Source: Dipteris shenzhenensis
Taxonomy: Eukaryota > Polypodiophyta > Polypodiopsida > Gleicheniales
Assembly: GCA_047967505.1 (NCBI GenBank)
Contig: CM106540.1
Reading direction: 5' to 3' (one strand)
DNA length: 64,000 bases
Part shown: positions 63,199-64,000 of the stretch, one piece after another
Position numbering within the stretch: position 1 is the stretch's first letter
Layout of the letters: every line of letters starts with the position of its first letter
Program-made: the position numbers and the translations under genes
The notes under the pieces: generated by a model
Database searches by the model: none
What the model was told of the DNA's origin: nothing
What the model saw: the letters and a program-made list of their open reading frames with translations, nothing else

Positions 63199-64000
63199 TA
63201 GTATGGATTGGACATGATGTCCAAATATGGGATGACAGGCTATAAGCCTATTTCAGTTCCTTTGGAGCAGAATGTGAAGCTGAGTGCAGATGCAGGTGAG
63301 CTTCTGGAAGCTCCTACTATGTACAGACGCATAGTAGGAAGTTTGATTTATATGACTATTACTAGGCCAGATTTAAGCTATGCTGTTGGGTTGGTAAGTC
63401 AGTTTATGCAGGCTCTAAGGAAACAGCATTTGGATGTAGCTAGACACATACTGAGGTATGTGAAGTCCACATTGTAGTATGGACTATTTTATTACACTAG
63501 AGTTCAGATACAGTTGCATGGATACACTGATGCTGATTGGGCTGGTAGTATTTCTAATAGATGATCTATCACTGGATATGTGTTTTCTTTTGGGAATGCT
63601 GCAGTCACTTGGAGCAGCAAGAAATAGCCTATAGCTGCCTTGTCGAGCACACAGGCTAAATACAGGGGTGCAGCAATGGCTGCATGTGAGGTAGCTTGGT
63701 TGCATAAGCTGCTTTATGATATGCATCAGTCTATAGATGGGCCAGTTGTCATTTATTATGACAACATGAGCAGTATACACTTGGCAAATAACCCAGTCTA
63801 TCATGCTAGAACAAAGCACATTGAGGTGCATTACCACTATGTGCGGGAGAACATTCCAGTAGGTTTTATTGATCTAGTTTATCTTAGCACAGAGGATCAA
63901 GTAGCTGACATATTCATGAAGGCATTGGGCAGAGAGAAGCTGCACAAGTTCAGAGACCTGCTTGGTGTGCAAGAATTGGGATTGAGCTCGAGGGGGAGTG
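63199..64000 (+). pseudogene. pol: Ty1/copia RT end and RNase H, copy 2
   Basis: Matches 48567-49391 to the polypurine tract at the window edge; the 3' LTR would lie just outside. RT tail: MSKYGMTGYKPISVPLEQNV and YRRIVGSLIYMTITRPDLSY. RNase H: YTDADWAGS, SSTQAKYRGAAMA (catalytic-region Glu changed to Lys), NNPVYHARTKHIEVHYHYVR. TAGs at 63199, 63475 and 63625 lie at the same codons as in copy 1; a private TGA near 63562 replaces an Arg codon. The 3' part lacks the 12-base triplication that breaks copy 1. The left end begins exactly at the shared TAG, so it is a truncated fragment. Confidence 0.88.

Noticed and set aside
1-64000. CRISPR arrays, operons, riboswitches, bacterial or organellar inserts
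   Set aside because: No regularly spaced identical repeats with unique spacers, no polycistronic layout, and no recognisable plastid or mitochondrial gene.

Overview
This is repeat-dominated nuclear DNA of a land plant. The evidence is plant-type Ty1/copia and Ty3/gypsy retrotransposons, primer-binding sites matching plant initiator tRNA-Met, L1-like LINE pieces, and a U2 snRNA gene with plant-like architecture. Copia proteins of this type and the very heavy microsatellite load would suit a non-seed plant such as a fern, lycophyte or bryophyte. That is an inference: the window holds no single-copy marker that fixes the lineage. Nearly all recognisable coding sequence is decayed mobile-element sequence, and most in-frame stops can be explained by C-to-T changes at Gln or Arg codons, as expected after cytosine methylation.

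Layout. 1-1.6 kb: C/T-rich minisatellite and microsatellite DNA, then a TTAGGTTA-rich AT tract. 2.2-13.3 kb: a nest of elements. One Ty3/gypsy copy (gag-protease, 2178-5076) is broken by an inverted copia 3' end with LTR (5077-5525). Copia scraps and an inverted minisatellite follow, then a copia gag (8.6-9.3 kb), then a second gypsy copy whose RT/RNase H region is tandemly repeated three times (9.4-13.3 kb). 13.3-15.3 kb: minus-strand LINE. 15.7-16.5 kb: a CpG-rich island with an unidentified open frame, one of the few gene-like stretches. 17-21.3 kb: a long dispersed repeat, repeated at 52.7-56.1 and 62.3-63.2 kb, plus (GT)n arrays. 21.4-22.8 kb: minus-strand retroelement leader and gag with a tRNA-Met primer-binding site. 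25.46-26.5 kb: a large palindrome with TRIM-like arms and an AT core, then microsatellites. 27.9-29.6 kb: tandem repeats and a LINE RT fragment.

30.8-36.5 kb: a second Ty3/gypsy family, whose gag is split by a complete, apparently very young non-autonomous LTR element (31905-34540; equal-length LTRs that read as identical, perfect 5-bp target duplication). 36.5-39.4 and 58.3-61.6 kb: two copies of one composite segment carrying a conserved unidentified frame, an LTR-start-like junction and a LINE ORF1-like protein; a shorter third copy lies at 41.9-42.6 kb. 42.7-44.3 kb: a low-repeat island with the U2 snRNA gene (43289-43485, minus) and possible exons. 46-49.75 kb: gypsy RT (minus), then a copia pol and 3' LTR. 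50.3-52.2 kb: a minus-strand element remnant with an RNase H-like frame. 56.5-58.3 kb: LINE and gypsy RT scraps. 63.2-64 kb: a second copia 3' end running off the window.

No metabolic pathway or operon is encoded. The parts interact as nested insertions: the copia LTR inside gypsy, the young non-autonomous element inside gypsy gag, and copia inside LINE-like sequence. The best candidates for functional host sequence are the U2 snRNA gene, the CpG-rich frame at 15.7-16.4 kb and the exon-like frame just downstream of U2.
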